From Rhodobacteraceae bacterium UBA6213 (lineage in GTDB: Bacteria > Pseudomonadota > Alphaproteobacteria > Rhodobacterales > Rhodobacteraceae), in NCBI GenBank assembly GCA_002421605.1, contig DISJ01000020.1:372684-436683 (forward strand): a stretch of 64,000 bases of DNA, in the 5' to 3' direction. Shown piece after piece: positions 32,711 through 41,018 of this stretch (positions are counted from its first letter, which is position 1; the number at the start of each line of letters is the position of its first letter). The notes under the pieces are model-generated. The model did no database searches and was not told where the DNA came from. It saw only the letters and a program-made list of their open reading frames with translations. The position numbers and the translations under genes were made by a program.

Positions 32711-33331
32711 ATGGCCGCCCAAGACAGTCCGCAGATCTACCTTGTCACGCCCCCGGCGTTTGAACTGGAAACCTTTGTGCCCCGCCTCGCCGCGGTGCTG
32801 GATGCGGTTGATATTGCCTGCCTGCGCCTCGCATTGGCCGGGCGCGATGAAGATGCGATCGCGCGCGCCGCCGATGCCTGCCGCATGGTGGCACACGAAC
32901 GCGATGTGGCAATCGTGATTGCCGATCATCTGCATCTGGTCGAAAGCCACGGGCTTGACGGCGTGCATCTGATGGATGCCGCGCGCACGGTGCGCACGGC
33001 GCGCAAAGACCTTGGCGCGGATGCCATTGTTGGCAGCTGGTGCGGTGCCTCAAAACACGCGGGCATGTCAGCCGCCGAGGCGGGGGCCGACTATGTCTGC
33101 TTTGGCCCGCTGGGGCAAAGCGCGCTATTCAACGGTGCCGTGGCGGAGCGCGAGATGTTTGCCTGGTGGTCTGAGGTGATTGAGGTGCCGGTGGTGGCCG
33201 AAGGCGCGCTGACCCTGGAACTGGTGGCCGACTTTGCCCCCGTCACCGACTTTTTTGCCTTTGGCGATGAAATCTGGACCAGCCCTGACCCGGTCGCGGC
33301 ACTCAAGGCGATGGTCGCGGCGATGGCCTGA
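32711..33331 (+). CDS. ThiE-like (thiamine phosphate synthase family) protein with altered active site
   Basis: A 206-residue TIM barrel of the ThiE/TenI family. Recognisable are IYLVTPPAF at the start, DGVHLMDA near 82-89, IVGSWCGASKHAGM near 102-115 and AGADYVCFGPLG near 120-131. In active ThiE the first strand region carries QLRxK, which contacts pyrophosphate, and the GP segment is followed by TxTK. Here these are CLRLAL and GPLGQSALF, so the lysines and Thr expected for substrate binding are missing. It may be a TenI-like isomerase relative or a protein with a different role. No thiamine genes are adjacent. Confidence 0.85.
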   Translation: MAAQDSPQIYLVTPPAFELETFVPRLAAVLDAVDIACLRLALAGRDEDAIARAADACRMVAHERDVAIVIADHLHLVESHGLDGVHLMDAARTVRTARKDLGADAIVGSWCGASKHAGMSAAEAGADYVCFGPLGQSALFNGAVAEREMFAWWSEVIEVPVVAEGALTLELVADFAPVTDFFAFGDEIWTSPDPVAALKAMVAAMA

Positions 33332-33335
33332 GCGC

Positions 33336-34466
33336 CTAGAACGGCTCGATATCACCTTCAGCGCGCAGCGCGTGGAAATCGGCAACGAAAGCCGCCAGTT
33401 GCCCTGCCGCAATGGCTACGCGCAAGCCTGCCATAAGCTCTTGGTAATAGTGAAGATTGTGCCATGTTAGCAGCATCGAGGCGATGATCTCCTGCGCGCG
33501 AAACACATGGTGCAGATAGGCGCGACTATAGCTGCGACACGCGGGGCACGCGCAATCCGCATCCAGCGGGCGCGGGTCATCCATGTGCCGCGCGTTCTTG
33601 ATGTTGACCTGCCCGCGCCGGGTCCATGCCTGCCCGGTACGACCCGAGCGCGACGGTAGCACGCAATCCATCATGTCGATGCCGCGCTCGACAGCGCCAA
33701 CAATGTCATCGGGCTTGCCCACGCCCATCAGATAGCGCGGGCGATCCGCAGGCAGCAGCCCCGGCGCGTAATCCAGCACAGAGAACATCGCCTCTTGTCC
33801 CTCGCCCACCGCCAACCCGCCGACCGCATAACCTTCAAACCCGATTTCGCAAAGCGCGGCGGCACTTTCCTCGCGCAATTCGCGTGTCACACCGCCCTGC
33901 ATGATGCCAAAAAGCGCGTGCCCGGGGCGTGCGCCAAACGCCTCGCGCGAGCGCGCCGCCCACCGCATCGAGCGGCGCATCGAGGCGGCCACCACCGCGT
34001 CGGTCGATGGCAACGCCGGGCATTCATCAAAAGCCATCACGATATCAGAACCCAAAAGCCGCTGAATCTCCATGCTGCGTTCGGGCGTGAGGTGGTGTTC
34101 AGAGCCGTCGATATGGCTTTTGAAGCGCACGCCTTCTTCGCTCATCTTGCGCAGTGCAGCGAGGCTCATCACCTGAAATCCACCCGAGTCGGTCAGAATC
34201 GGGCGCTGCCAATTCATGAAGGCGTGCAGGCCACCCAACCGTGCAATGCGTTCGGCGGTGGGGCGCAGCATCAGATGATACGTGTTGCCCAGCAGAATGT
34301 CGGCACCCGTAGCCGCAACGCTTTCGGGCAGCATCGCCTTGACCGTGGCGGCGGTGCCCACCGGCATGAAGGCGGGCGTGCGCACGTCGCCGCGCGGGGT
34401 AGAAATCACCCCGGTGCGCGCCGCGCCATCAACTGCCGTTATCGCGAAGGAAAATCTGTCTGACAT
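33336..34466 (-). CDS. tgt: Queuine/preQ1 tRNA-guanine transglycosylase
   Basis: A 376-residue TIM-barrel enzyme that exchanges guanine 34 of GUN-anticodon tRNAs for preQ1. Key features are FMPVGTAATVKAM near residues 33-45, LGNTYHLMLRP, TDSGGFQVMSL near 91-101 with the catalytic Asp, GLAVGEGQEAM, MGVGKPDDIV, DCVLPSRSGRTGQAWT near 267-282 with the nucleophile Asp, and the zinc site CACPAC followed by a distal His in LTWHN. Length is standard. queA and other queuosine genes are not in the window. Confidence 0.97.
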   Translation of the reverse strand: MSDRFSFAITAVDGAARTGVISTPRGDVRTPAFMPVGTAATVKAMLPESVAATGADILLGNTYHLMLRPTAERIARLGGLHAFMNWQRPILTDSGGFQVMSLAALRKMSEEGVRFKSHIDGSEHHLTPERSMEIQRLLGSDIVMAFDECPALPSTDAVVAASMRRSMRWAARSREAFGARPGHALFGIMQGGVTRELREESAAALCEIGFEGYAVGGLAVGEGQEAMFSVLDYAPGLLPADRPRYLMGVGKPDDIVGAVERGIDMMDCVLPSRSGRTGQAWTRRGQVNIKNARHMDDPRPLDADCACPACRSYSRAYLHHVFRAQEIIASMLLTWHNLHYYQELMAGLRVAIAAGQLAAFVADFHALRAEGDIEPF

Positions 34467-34561
34467 GTGCCGCCCTTGCCGCTAGTGACGGCGTTTGTCG
34501 CGCATTTCGCGCCCCGGCTCAAGCCCGCCCCGGCGCACGCCAGTAGGCCGCCCTGCCCGGC

Positions 34562-35860
34562 TTAACGCCGCTCCAACACTAGCGCCGCAACGCCTTCGGG
34601 GTCTGCGATCCGGCGCACGGCAAAGCCTGCGGCATAGCGCTGTGCCGCCGTCGTGGCGCGCACCACGTTTGGGTCCGCGGCGGCCAGCACTCGGGTCGGG
34701 CGCCAATCGTCGGCTGGCGCGACGCCCGCGCGCATCGCAATCATCGCCGCCAGAAAAATCTCACCATCAGGCAAACTCAGCCGATCGGCCACCGGCCCCT
34801 CGTCCCAATCTGACATCAGCAACGATGCAAGCGACAAGCGATGTTCGGGCAAACCACCGGGTGGTTGCCAAGGCACGACCGAGGCCGCAAGGGCAGAGCC
34901 GCGACCGATCTGGCCTGCGCGGACCTCAACAACGCGCCGATAAAGCGGCGCCATATCACCAATAACCCCGGCCGCACCGCTGATAAACCACGCAAAACTC
35001 AGGCACCCCGCACCCTCAAAACGTGCCGGATCAAGCAGCAGGCCAAAATTGCGGGCAGGGACATCAGGGTGGGTCAGAAAACGGCGCAGGGCGTCGCGCA
35101 AACCTTCGCAGCGCGCGCGCGACACCTCAACCGCCGTCACTACGCCCTTGCCCGAGCGCATCGCCCGATCATGGCGCGGGTTGAACCCGGCTTCGGTATA
35201 AAGATGCCCGTCCTCAAAGGTTGAAAGCACGGGCACCACGCCCCAACCCGAAAGGATCATTTTCAGCGCCTGCCCATCGTCTTCGCCGGTAAACGAGGTC
35301 ACGCCTTGCGCCGCGCCGCATTGCCAAGCCACGATGCTGTGGCCAAGCTTGGTCTTGGCCGCCACAACGCCAAGCGGGTCAGTAAGCCCGTCGGTAAGGG
35401 TCCGGCGCATGGCTTCGGGGCTGCGCAGGTCCACCGCCACGGCGGGCGGAAGATACGAGACGATCACATAGTCGCGCTCGCGCGGCAATTCGAGCGCGTA
35501 CAGATAACGCGGCCAGTCTGCGCCCTCATAAGGCGCAAGCGGCTCTGGCGCGGTGGTGGTGGCGCGCGCCGTTGAGGCCGAGGTCACGTCGAAACGTAGC
35601 GCCTCACTGGCTGCCGTCTGCGCGGACTCTTGCGATGCGGGCACCGGCGCGCAGGCCGCAAGTGACAGCGCCAGAAGAACCGACAGCCGCCACGGCGCGC
35701 GCGCAGCACCACCACCAATTGGTGAAGAATACTTCGAACCCTGTGCCAGCTTGCACCTCTTGGCTGCGTGTGGCCTTGTCACTGTAGCGCGCGCATCTTT
35801 GCCCGAACCCACCCCTTGCGCGTTACCTTTGGCAGATATCTTTCGGCGCTGCCAGCGCAC
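34562..35860 (-). CDS. Lipoprotein of unknown function, possible permuted papain fold
   Basis: Open for 432 residues from an ATG at 35860, but the true start is likely later: a hydrophobic stretch LSVLLALSLAAC at residues 59-70 is a lipoprotein signal with Cys70, and a GTG at 35782 would give a more normal leader. The mature part contains LGHSIVAWQCG around His164, NPRHDRAMRSGKGV near 217-230 and DPARFEGAGCLSFAWFI around Cys276. A His in an early strand and a Cys at the start of a later helix followed by hydrophobics is the pattern of permuted NlpC/P60 (papain-like) enzymes, so I suspect a cell-envelope cysteine hydrolase or acyltransferase. The remainder (about 300-432) is not recognised. 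It stands between tgt and the Fe-S genes. Confidence 0.75.
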   Translation of the reverse strand: MRWQRRKISAKGNAQGVGSGKDARATVTRPHAAKRCKLAQGSKYSSPIGGGAARAPWRLSVLLALSLAACAPVPASQESAQTAASEALRFDVTSASTARATTTAPEPLAPYEGADWPRYLYALELPRERDYVIVSYLPPAVAVDLRSPEAMRRTLTDGLTDPLGVVAAKTKLGHSIVAWQCGAAQGVTSFTGEDDGQALKMILSGWGVVPVLSTFEDGHLYTEAGFNPRHDRAMRSGKGVVTAVEVSRARCEGLRDALRRFLTHPDVPARNFGLLLDPARFEGAGCLSFAWFISGAAGVIGDMAPLYRRVVEVRAGQIGRGSALAASVVPWQPPGGLPEHRLSLASLLMSDWDEGPVADRLSLPDGEIFLAAMIAMRAGVAPADDWRPTRVLAAADPNVVRATTAAQRYAAGFAVRRIADPEGVAALVLERR

Positions 35861-35944
35861 GCACGGCGCGGCCTAGCACAGCGTGCACAGATTTTGCACC
35901 GCACAATTCGCAAGCACTCTGGACCTGCGCATGGCTATTCCCTA

Positions 35945-35950
35945 TATAAT
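35945..35950 (+). promoter_or_regulatory. Candidate -10 box for the Fe-S assembly genes
   Basis: A perfect TATAAT lies 28 bases ahead of the ATG at 35979. No good -35 sequence was found at normal spacing, so the promoter may depend on an activator. If used, the transcript would begin near 35957 and exclude the upstream ATG at 35931, supporting the start chosen for the next gene. Confidence 0.3.
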
Positions 35951-35978
35951 CAGTCAACAACCCAGCGCGAGCAATCCA

Positions 35979-36341
35979 ATGACCCAAGCCCAAGGCCCGC
36001 TAGAGGGCACACCGCTGATCCGCCCTTCCACCACTGACCATCCGCTTTACGAGCGCGTGGTCGAGGCCTGTCGCACCGTTTATGACCCCGAAATCCCGGT
36101 AAATATTTGGGATCTTGGGCTGATCTACACGGTCGATATCAGCCCCGAGAACGTGGTCGATATCATCATGACGCTGACCGCGCCGGGTTGCCCGGTGGCA
36201 GGCGAGATGCCGGGCTGGGTGGCAGATGTGGTCGAACCGCTCGACGGGGTGCGTCAGGTCAATGTGGAAATGACCTTCGAGCCGCAATGGGGCATGGAGA
36301 TGATGTCAGATGAGGCGCGCCTTGAACTGGGGTTCATGTGA
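35979..36341 (+). CDS. SUF-system assembly protein SufT/MIP18-type (DUF59)
   Basis: About 120 residues from the ATG at 35979; in-frame ATGs at 35883 and 35931 add residues not expected in the family. The DUF59 domain covers the whole protein: LYERVVEACRTVYDPEIPVNIWDLG, then GLIYTVDI, MTLTAPGCPVAGEMPG with the conserved Cys, and VTFEP-like VEMTFEPQWG. Proteins of this kind aid Fe-S cluster maturation or delivery. The stop overlaps the start of the IscA-like gene by one base (ATGTGATG region), so the two are co-translated. Confidence 0.92.
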   Translation: MTQAQGPLEGTPLIRPSTTDHPLYERVVEACRTVYDPEIPVNIWDLGLIYTVDISPENVVDIIMTLTAPGCPVAGEMPGWVADVVEPLDGVRQVNVEMTFEPQWGMEMMSDEARLELGFM

Positions 36342-36703
36342 TGTTTGGCGCGCCCGGAAAAGCTGCAGTCACTCTAAGCCCGCGCGCGGTGGCCAAGATT
36401 ACCGCCCTGATGGCATCATCGGGTAGCTCCGGGCTGCGGCTTGGTGTGAAAAAGGGCGGCTGCGCGGGCATGGAATATTCGCTCGAACTGGCCGAAACCG
36501 CCGCGCCGATGGATGAGGTAGTCGAACAGGACGGCGCACGTGTGCTGATTGCCCCCTTGGCGCAGATGTTCCTGATCGGCACCGAAATTGACTACGAAGA
36601 AGGTCTGCTTGAATCGGGCTTTCGCTTCAACAACCCTAATGTGGCCGAAGCTTGCGGCTGCGGCGAGTCAATCCGCTTCAAGGACATGCCCGAGGCGGGC
36701 TAG
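36341..36703 (+). CDS. IscA/SufA/ErpA-type Fe-S carrier protein
   Basis: A 120-residue A-type carrier that holds and passes iron-sulfur clusters. It has LTPRAV-like LSPRAVAKITALM, GLRLGVKKGGCAGMEYSLEL with the first Cys, and the closing ACGCGES with the CxC pair, three Cys as expected. The ATG at 36341 is preferred; a GTG one codon earlier is also in frame. It forms a two-gene operon with the SufT-like gene. No sufBCD genes are in the window. Confidence 0.94.
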   Translation: MFGAPGKAAVTLSPRAVAKITALMASSGSSGLRLGVKKGGCAGMEYSLELAETAAPMDEVVEQDGARVLIAPLAQMFLIGTEIDYEEGLLESGFRFNNPNVAEACGCGESIRFKDMPEAG

Positions 36704-36769
36704 GCGCAATTGCCCTTGCAGCGGAACCCGGGCGGCCTAGTCTGGTGGTGAATAGCAAGAGGTGGCGCG

Positions 36770-37516
36770 ATGCGGACGAAACTGGCAGCAGGCAACTGGA
36801 AGATGAACGGCCTAACAGCCGACCTTGCCGAGGTTACGGCACTGATCGCGGCCTTGCCCGCGCCGGGTTGCGAAGTGCTGATCTGCCCCCCCGCCACGCT
36901 GCTGGCGCAATTGAACTGGGCAGCGCGCAACCATCCGCTTGAAATCGGCGGGCAAGATTGCCACCCTAACGCCGCAGGCGCGCACACGGGCGACATTTCG
37001 GCGGCGATGCTGGCCGATGCAGGCGCGCGCTACGTCATCCTTGGCCATTCCGAACGCCGGGCCGACCACGATGAAAGCAATACGCTGGTGCGCGCCAAGG
37101 CGCTTGCCGCCCATCGCGCCGGTTTGCGCGCGGTGATCTGCGTTGGCGAAACCGAAGCCGAACGCGACGCGGGCGAAACGCTTGCAGTCATCGGCACGCA
37201 ACTGGCAGCCTCGGTGCCTGAAGGTGCCAAAGGCGCGGATACGGTGGTGGCCTATGAGCCGGTCTGGGCCATTGGCACCGGGCGCACACCGACGCTTGCG
37301 CAGATTACCGAAGTTCATGCCTTTCTGCGCGCCGAACTGGTGGCGCGCTTTGGCCCCGAGGGCGAGGCGTTCCGCCTGCTCTATGGCGGCTCGGTCAAGC
37401 CCTCCAACGCTGCTGAAATCTTTGCCTTGACCGAGGTTGATGGCGCACTTGTGGGCGGTGCGAGCCTCAAGGCCGCCGATTTTGGCGCGATCATCACAGC
37501 CCTTCAAACCGCCTGA
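36770..37516 (+). CDS. tpiA: Triosephosphate isomerase
   Basis: A 248-residue glycolytic enzyme interconverting dihydroxyacetone phosphate and glyceraldehyde 3-phosphate. Active-site features are AGNWKMNG near residues 7-14 with the Lys, YVILGHSERR near 88-97 with the catalytic His, VAYEPVWAIGTGRTPT near 160-175 with the catalytic Glu in YEPVW, and LLYGGSVKPSNA near 204-215 binding phosphate. It lies alone, 66 bases after the Fe-S genes, followed by a hairpin terminator. Confidence 0.98.
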   Translation: MRTKLAAGNWKMNGLTADLAEVTALIAALPAPGCEVLICPPATLLAQLNWAARNHPLEIGGQDCHPNAAGAHTGDISAAMLADAGARYVILGHSERRADHDESNTLVRAKALAAHRAGLRAVICVGETEAERDAGETLAVIGTQLAASVPEGAKGADTVVAYEPVWAIGTGRTPTLAQITEVHAFLRAELVARFGPEGEAFRLLYGGSVKPSNAAEIFALTEVDGALVGGASLKAADFGAIITALQTA

Positions 37517-37523
37517 ACGTAAA

Positions 37524-37544
37524 CGGCCCCCACTTGGGGGGCCG
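37524..37544. terminator. Hairpin terminator between tpiA and the TRAP permease
   Basis: An 8-base-pair perfect stem (CGGCCCCC with its complement) and a 5-base loop lie between two convergent genes, 7 bases after the tpiA stop. No T-run follows on either strand. Confidence 0.6.
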
Positions 37545-37569
37545 CTACACATATCTTGCACCAATCGCC

Positions 37570-39747
37570 TCAGTCGGCGCCGTGCGATAGCGTGGTGGGT
37601 GTAACCAGCCGCTTCTGCAGCGCCCAGACCAGAAGCCCCGCAGCAAGCCCCACGCCGTCGGTCAACCAACCACCGTCGATCATCGCGAGTGCTGCCACTA
37701 GCAGCACCAGGCGCAACGGCCACGAGATCAGACCAAAGAACCAGCCCTGCACGGTCGAAGACAGCAGGTAGATGCCAAAGGCCGCCGAGATGAACACATG
37801 GGCAATCTCGAACGCAGTGCCTTGCATCAAAAGCGCGGGCGAGGTGAAGAACATGAACGGCACCACAAACGCCGCCAAGCCCATCTTGAAACTTTCAACC
37901 GATGTTCGCATCGGGTCCGATTGCGCAATCGCCGCCCCCGCATAGGCCGCCAAGGCCACAGGTGGCGTAATTGCAGACATCACCGCGAAGTAGAAGATGA
38001 AGAAGTGCGCCGTCAGCACCGGAATACCCATCTGCACCAAGCCCGGCGCGATGACCGAGGCGGCCACGGCATAGGCCGCCGTGGTTGGCATTCCCATCCC
38101 CAGCACGATCGCCACCAGCATCGCAAAGAACAGCGCGATGGCTTGGTTATGATCGGCCAACCCCAGAAGCAGCGAGGAAAAGCGCGTGCCAACCCCGGTC
38201 AGCGCAATCACGCCCACAATGATGCCTGCCGCGGCGCAAACCGCTACCAGTTGCAACGACATCTTTGCCGCGATTTCCAGCGCGTAGAGGATCGAGCGCA
38301 CCCCCATCTTGTAGGGCGTAAGCCAACTGACCACGGTCGCCGCGATCATCGCAAGCGTGCCTGCGCGGATCACCGAATAGCCCATGAACAGCGCCCCGAT
38401 CAGAATGAAGATCGGGATGAACAGATAGACCTGCCGCGCCAGCTTGGCGAACTTCGGCAACTGGTCGCGCGGCAGCCCCTTCATGCCGAACTTCTGCGCC
38501 GCCAGATCGACCATGAAGTAAACCGAAGCAAAGTAGAGCACCGCCGGAATGATCGCCGCAATCACGATGTCGCGGTAAGCGATGGCGGTAATCTCTGACA
38601 TGATGAAGGCACCTGCCCCCATGATCGGCGGCATGATCTGTCCGCCCGACGAGGCTGCGGCCTCAATCGCCGCAGCGGTCTGCGGCCGATAGCCCACCCG
38701 TTTCATCAGCGGAATTGTCAGTGACCCGGTGGCCACCACGTTGCCCGCCGAGGTGCCATTGATCATACCCATCAGGCCAGACCCCAGCACGGCAACCTTG
38801 GCCGGACCGCCTCGCGCGCCCCCCGCTGCGGCAAAGGCAAAGTTGACGAAATACTCACCCACCCGGCTTGCCTGCAAAAATGCGGCAAACGTTACAAACA
38901 GGATGATGTAGGTCGACGAAATTGCGATCGTCGGGCCAAGAATACCCTGATCGGTAAACACATAGGTAAAAAAGCGCGATGCCGAATAACCGCGGTGCTG
39001 CAGCACACCCGGCAACCACGGGCCTACGAAGCTGTAGAGGATGAAGATCGACGCGATGATGACCAGCGCCAGACCCGCCAGCCGCCGCGTCAACTCGAGG
39101 ATCAGAATCACGCCAGTAATCGCGGCATACATATCCGCATCCTTGGCCAGCGCAGTGCCCGCGCGCAGCCGCAGGTATGGCGCGTGAAAGATGATATATG
39201 CGATAACAGCAACCGCCGCGATGGCAAGCAGCGCATCGGCAGGGTCGATATGACCACGGTCGCGCAGCGGAAAGAACCACGCCACCAGCAACACCCATAC
39301 AGTACCGCCAAGCAGCGGCAGGCTGAAGCTCCACTCCATCGCCGTCTTGGCGGCGGCCTGATCTGCGCCCTGCCCGGTAACCCAGAACTGCATGGCCGTT
39401 GCGAAAGCCACCAAGATTGCCGCAGCACCCGGCGCAAGCAGCATCAGATAGGTACGCCGCGCCAACGACGGTTCTTGCGCCGAACCCGCCGCGGGCAGAC
39501 TGGTGCCGGAATACAGAAGGAAGCCAAGTACAAGCCCGCCGCCCACGTGAATCAGCCGGTAGGTCCAGGTTTCAAGCGGATAGAGGTTCATCACCCCCAC
39601 ATGAAAGCCGGTATAAAGAATGCACAACGCCACCACGAACCATGCGGTAACGCCTCCAGGAACGCGTTGGTTGACTGAAATGATCTCGGCATCGACCTGC
39701 TTTGTAAGCGTGTTGAGGTCGGCCGAGGCGTCGGCGGTTGCGTTCAT
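37570..39747 (-). CDS. TRAP transporter permease, fused small and large subunits (TAXI type)
   Basis: A 725-residue membrane protein joining a DctQ-like four-helix part (about residues 25-200) to a DctM-like large part (about 210-720). Typical DctM phrases are GLMGMINGTSAGNVVATGSLTIPLMKRVGYRP near 320-352, AAIEAAASSGGQIMPPIMGAGAF near 353-375 and LGMGMPTTAAYAVAASVIAPGL near 555-576. Fused permeases of this kind pair with TAXI-family binding proteins, and the TAXI gene lies immediately upstream. Transport is Na+-driven; substrates of TAXI systems are mostly unassigned, often dicarboxylates or glutamate-like compounds. It is the last gene of the unit. Confidence 0.96.
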   Translation of the reverse strand: MNATADASADLNTLTKQVDAEIISVNQRVPGGVTAWFVVALCILYTGFHVGVMNLYPLETWTYRLIHVGGGLVLGFLLYSGTSLPAAGSAQEPSLARRTYLMLLAPGAAAILVAFATAMQFWVTGQGADQAAAKTAMEWSFSLPLLGGTVWVLLVAWFFPLRDRGHIDPADALLAIAAVAVIAYIIFHAPYLRLRAGTALAKDADMYAAITGVILILELTRRLAGLALVIIASIFILYSFVGPWLPGVLQHRGYSASRFFTYVFTDQGILGPTIAISSTYIILFVTFAAFLQASRVGEYFVNFAFAAAGGARGGPAKVAVLGSGLMGMINGTSAGNVVATGSLTIPLMKRVGYRPQTAAAIEAAASSGGQIMPPIMGAGAFIMSEITAIAYRDIVIAAIIPAVLYFASVYFMVDLAAQKFGMKGLPRDQLPKFAKLARQVYLFIPIFILIGALFMGYSVIRAGTLAMIAATVVSWLTPYKMGVRSILYALEIAAKMSLQLVAVCAAAGIIVGVIALTGVGTRFSSLLLGLADHNQAIALFFAMLVAIVLGMGMPTTAAYAVAASVIAPGLVQMGIPVLTAHFFIFYFAVMSAITPPVALAAYAGAAIAQSDPMRTSVESFKMGLAAFVVPFMFFTSPALLMQGTAFEIAHVFISAAFGIYLLSSTVQGWFFGLISWPLRLVLLVAALAMIDGGWLTDGVGLAAGLLVWALQKRLVTPTTLSHGAD

Positions 39748-39831
39748 GGGGATTCTCCCGTCGGGGTGGGGGCTAGGAAAGCGGCGCCTGCCGCTTTTTC
39801 AGGCAGGCGCCGTCGGTTTCACGCAGCGTGA

Positions 39832-40800
39832 TTACCGAAGGTTCTCAGGCACGGTCAGGCCTTTTTCCTCGAGGTATTTCACAGCACCCGGATGGAACGG
39901 CATGAAGGTGTTCTTGTTCCAGTTGGCCAGCAGGGTTTCGCCCGCCGCCGCGTGGATCTGCACCATGCGCTCGGGGTTCTCCATCACCAGTTTGGTGATT
40001 TCGTAGGCGAGGCTGTCGGGCATGGATTTGTTCGCAACCGCAAAGTTCCAAAGCGCGACGGTGTTTTGGTCGTAGTCATGACCAGCATAGGTGCCCGCCG
40101 GAATGGTTAGCGGGGCCATCGCCGGGAACGCTTCAAGGATCTTCGGCAGTTCCTCATCGCTAAAGCCAAACATCACCACATCCTGCTCGGCTGCAAGCTG
40201 CGAGAAAGCCGAGATAGGCACGCCAGCAGCAAAGGCAAAGGCGTCGATCAGGCCATCGGCCAATTGGCCCGCCGCGTCTGCAGCACCCGCGTTGGAGATA
40301 CTGGCATTAACGCCAAGAGTAGAAATGAACTGCGGCCAGTAAGTGCCGGGAGTGCCGCCCGCGGGCCCAACGCTGACGCGCTTGCCTTCAAGGTCGGAAA
40401 CCGAGGTGATACCCGATTTCTTCAGCGCGATCACTTGGAACGGCGTTTGATACATCGGGAACAGCGCGCGCACCGAACGATGCTCAAGCCCCGGTGCCAG
40501 TTCCGACTTACCCATCCAGGCGTCATAGGCCGGGCCCATGGTGACCAGACCCATCAGATGGTCGCCGGTTTCCACCAAGGTCACGTTCTGCACCGGGCCG
40601 CCGGTCACTTCGCCGGTGGCGCTGACGCCAAGCGACTCGGCAATATAGCTGGCAAGGCCGTTGCCATAGATGAAATAGGTCCCGCCTTGGCTCGCAGTGC
40701 CAATGGTCAGGCTATTGGGCCAGTCGGCGCGGTCTTGCGCGGCCGCAGGCAATGCCATGAGGGCAGCTACCGCAAAAGCGGCAATTCTTGAAAATCGCAT
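39832..40800 (-). CDS. TAXI-family TRAP solute-binding protein
   Basis: A 322-residue periplasmic binding protein with a signal peptide cleaved after ALPAAA near residue 21. TAXI features are LTIGTASQGGTYFIYGNGLASYI near 30-52, the phrase VSVGPAGGTPGTYWPQFI near 140-157 and DAFAFAAGVPISAF near 185-200. It would capture the substrate and hand it to the fused permease 84 bases downstream. Substrate unknown. It is encoded in the same direction as, and downstream of, the DctB/DctD-like two-component genes, which presumably control it. Confidence 0.95.
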   Translation of the reverse strand: MRFSRIAAFAVAALMALPAAAQDRADWPNSLTIGTASQGGTYFIYGNGLASYIAESLGVSATGEVTGGPVQNVTLVETGDHLMGLVTMGPAYDAWMGKSELAPGLEHRSVRALFPMYQTPFQVIALKKSGITSVSDLEGKRVSVGPAGGTPGTYWPQFISTLGVNASISNAGAADAAGQLADGLIDAFAFAAGVPISAFSQLAAEQDVVMFGFSDEELPKILEAFPAMAPLTIPAGTYAGHDYDQNTVALWNFAVANKSMPDSLAYEITKLVMENPERMVQIHAAAGETLLANWNKNTFMPFHPGAVKYLEEKGLTVPENLR

Positions 40801-40828
40801 GGTGTTCCTCCCAGAACGTCGTTTCTAA

Positions 40829-40842
40829 GGGCGCTTCGCGCC
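40829..40842 (-). terminator. Small hairpin after the DctD-like gene
   Basis: A 5-base-pair GGCGC/GCGCC stem with a 3-4 base loop lies in the 218-base gap between the DctD-like gene and the TAXI gene, close to the latter's start. It could be an attenuating hairpin in the leader; evidence is weak. I saw no convincing sigma54 (-24/-12) promoter in this gap. Confidence 0.25.
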
Positions 40843-41018
40843 AAAATTCCGCCGCCCAGAGATGGGGCAACGAAATATACCTTCAGAAAGCAGTGCGACG
40901 TCTGATCGAGCAACAAGTTTATGGCAGCTGTGTCTGGTCGTGCCCAAATGACGCAGCCATGATGGGTGGAATTCGTAACATTGGGGCTCTGCGGTGTTTC
41001 GATTCACGCCCAAAATAT

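Noticed and set aside
40801..41018. Possible sigma54 promoter upstream of the TAXI gene (GGGCACGA on the minus strand near 40940)
   Set aside because: No GC doublet at the required spacing after the GG, so the -24/-12 rule is not met.
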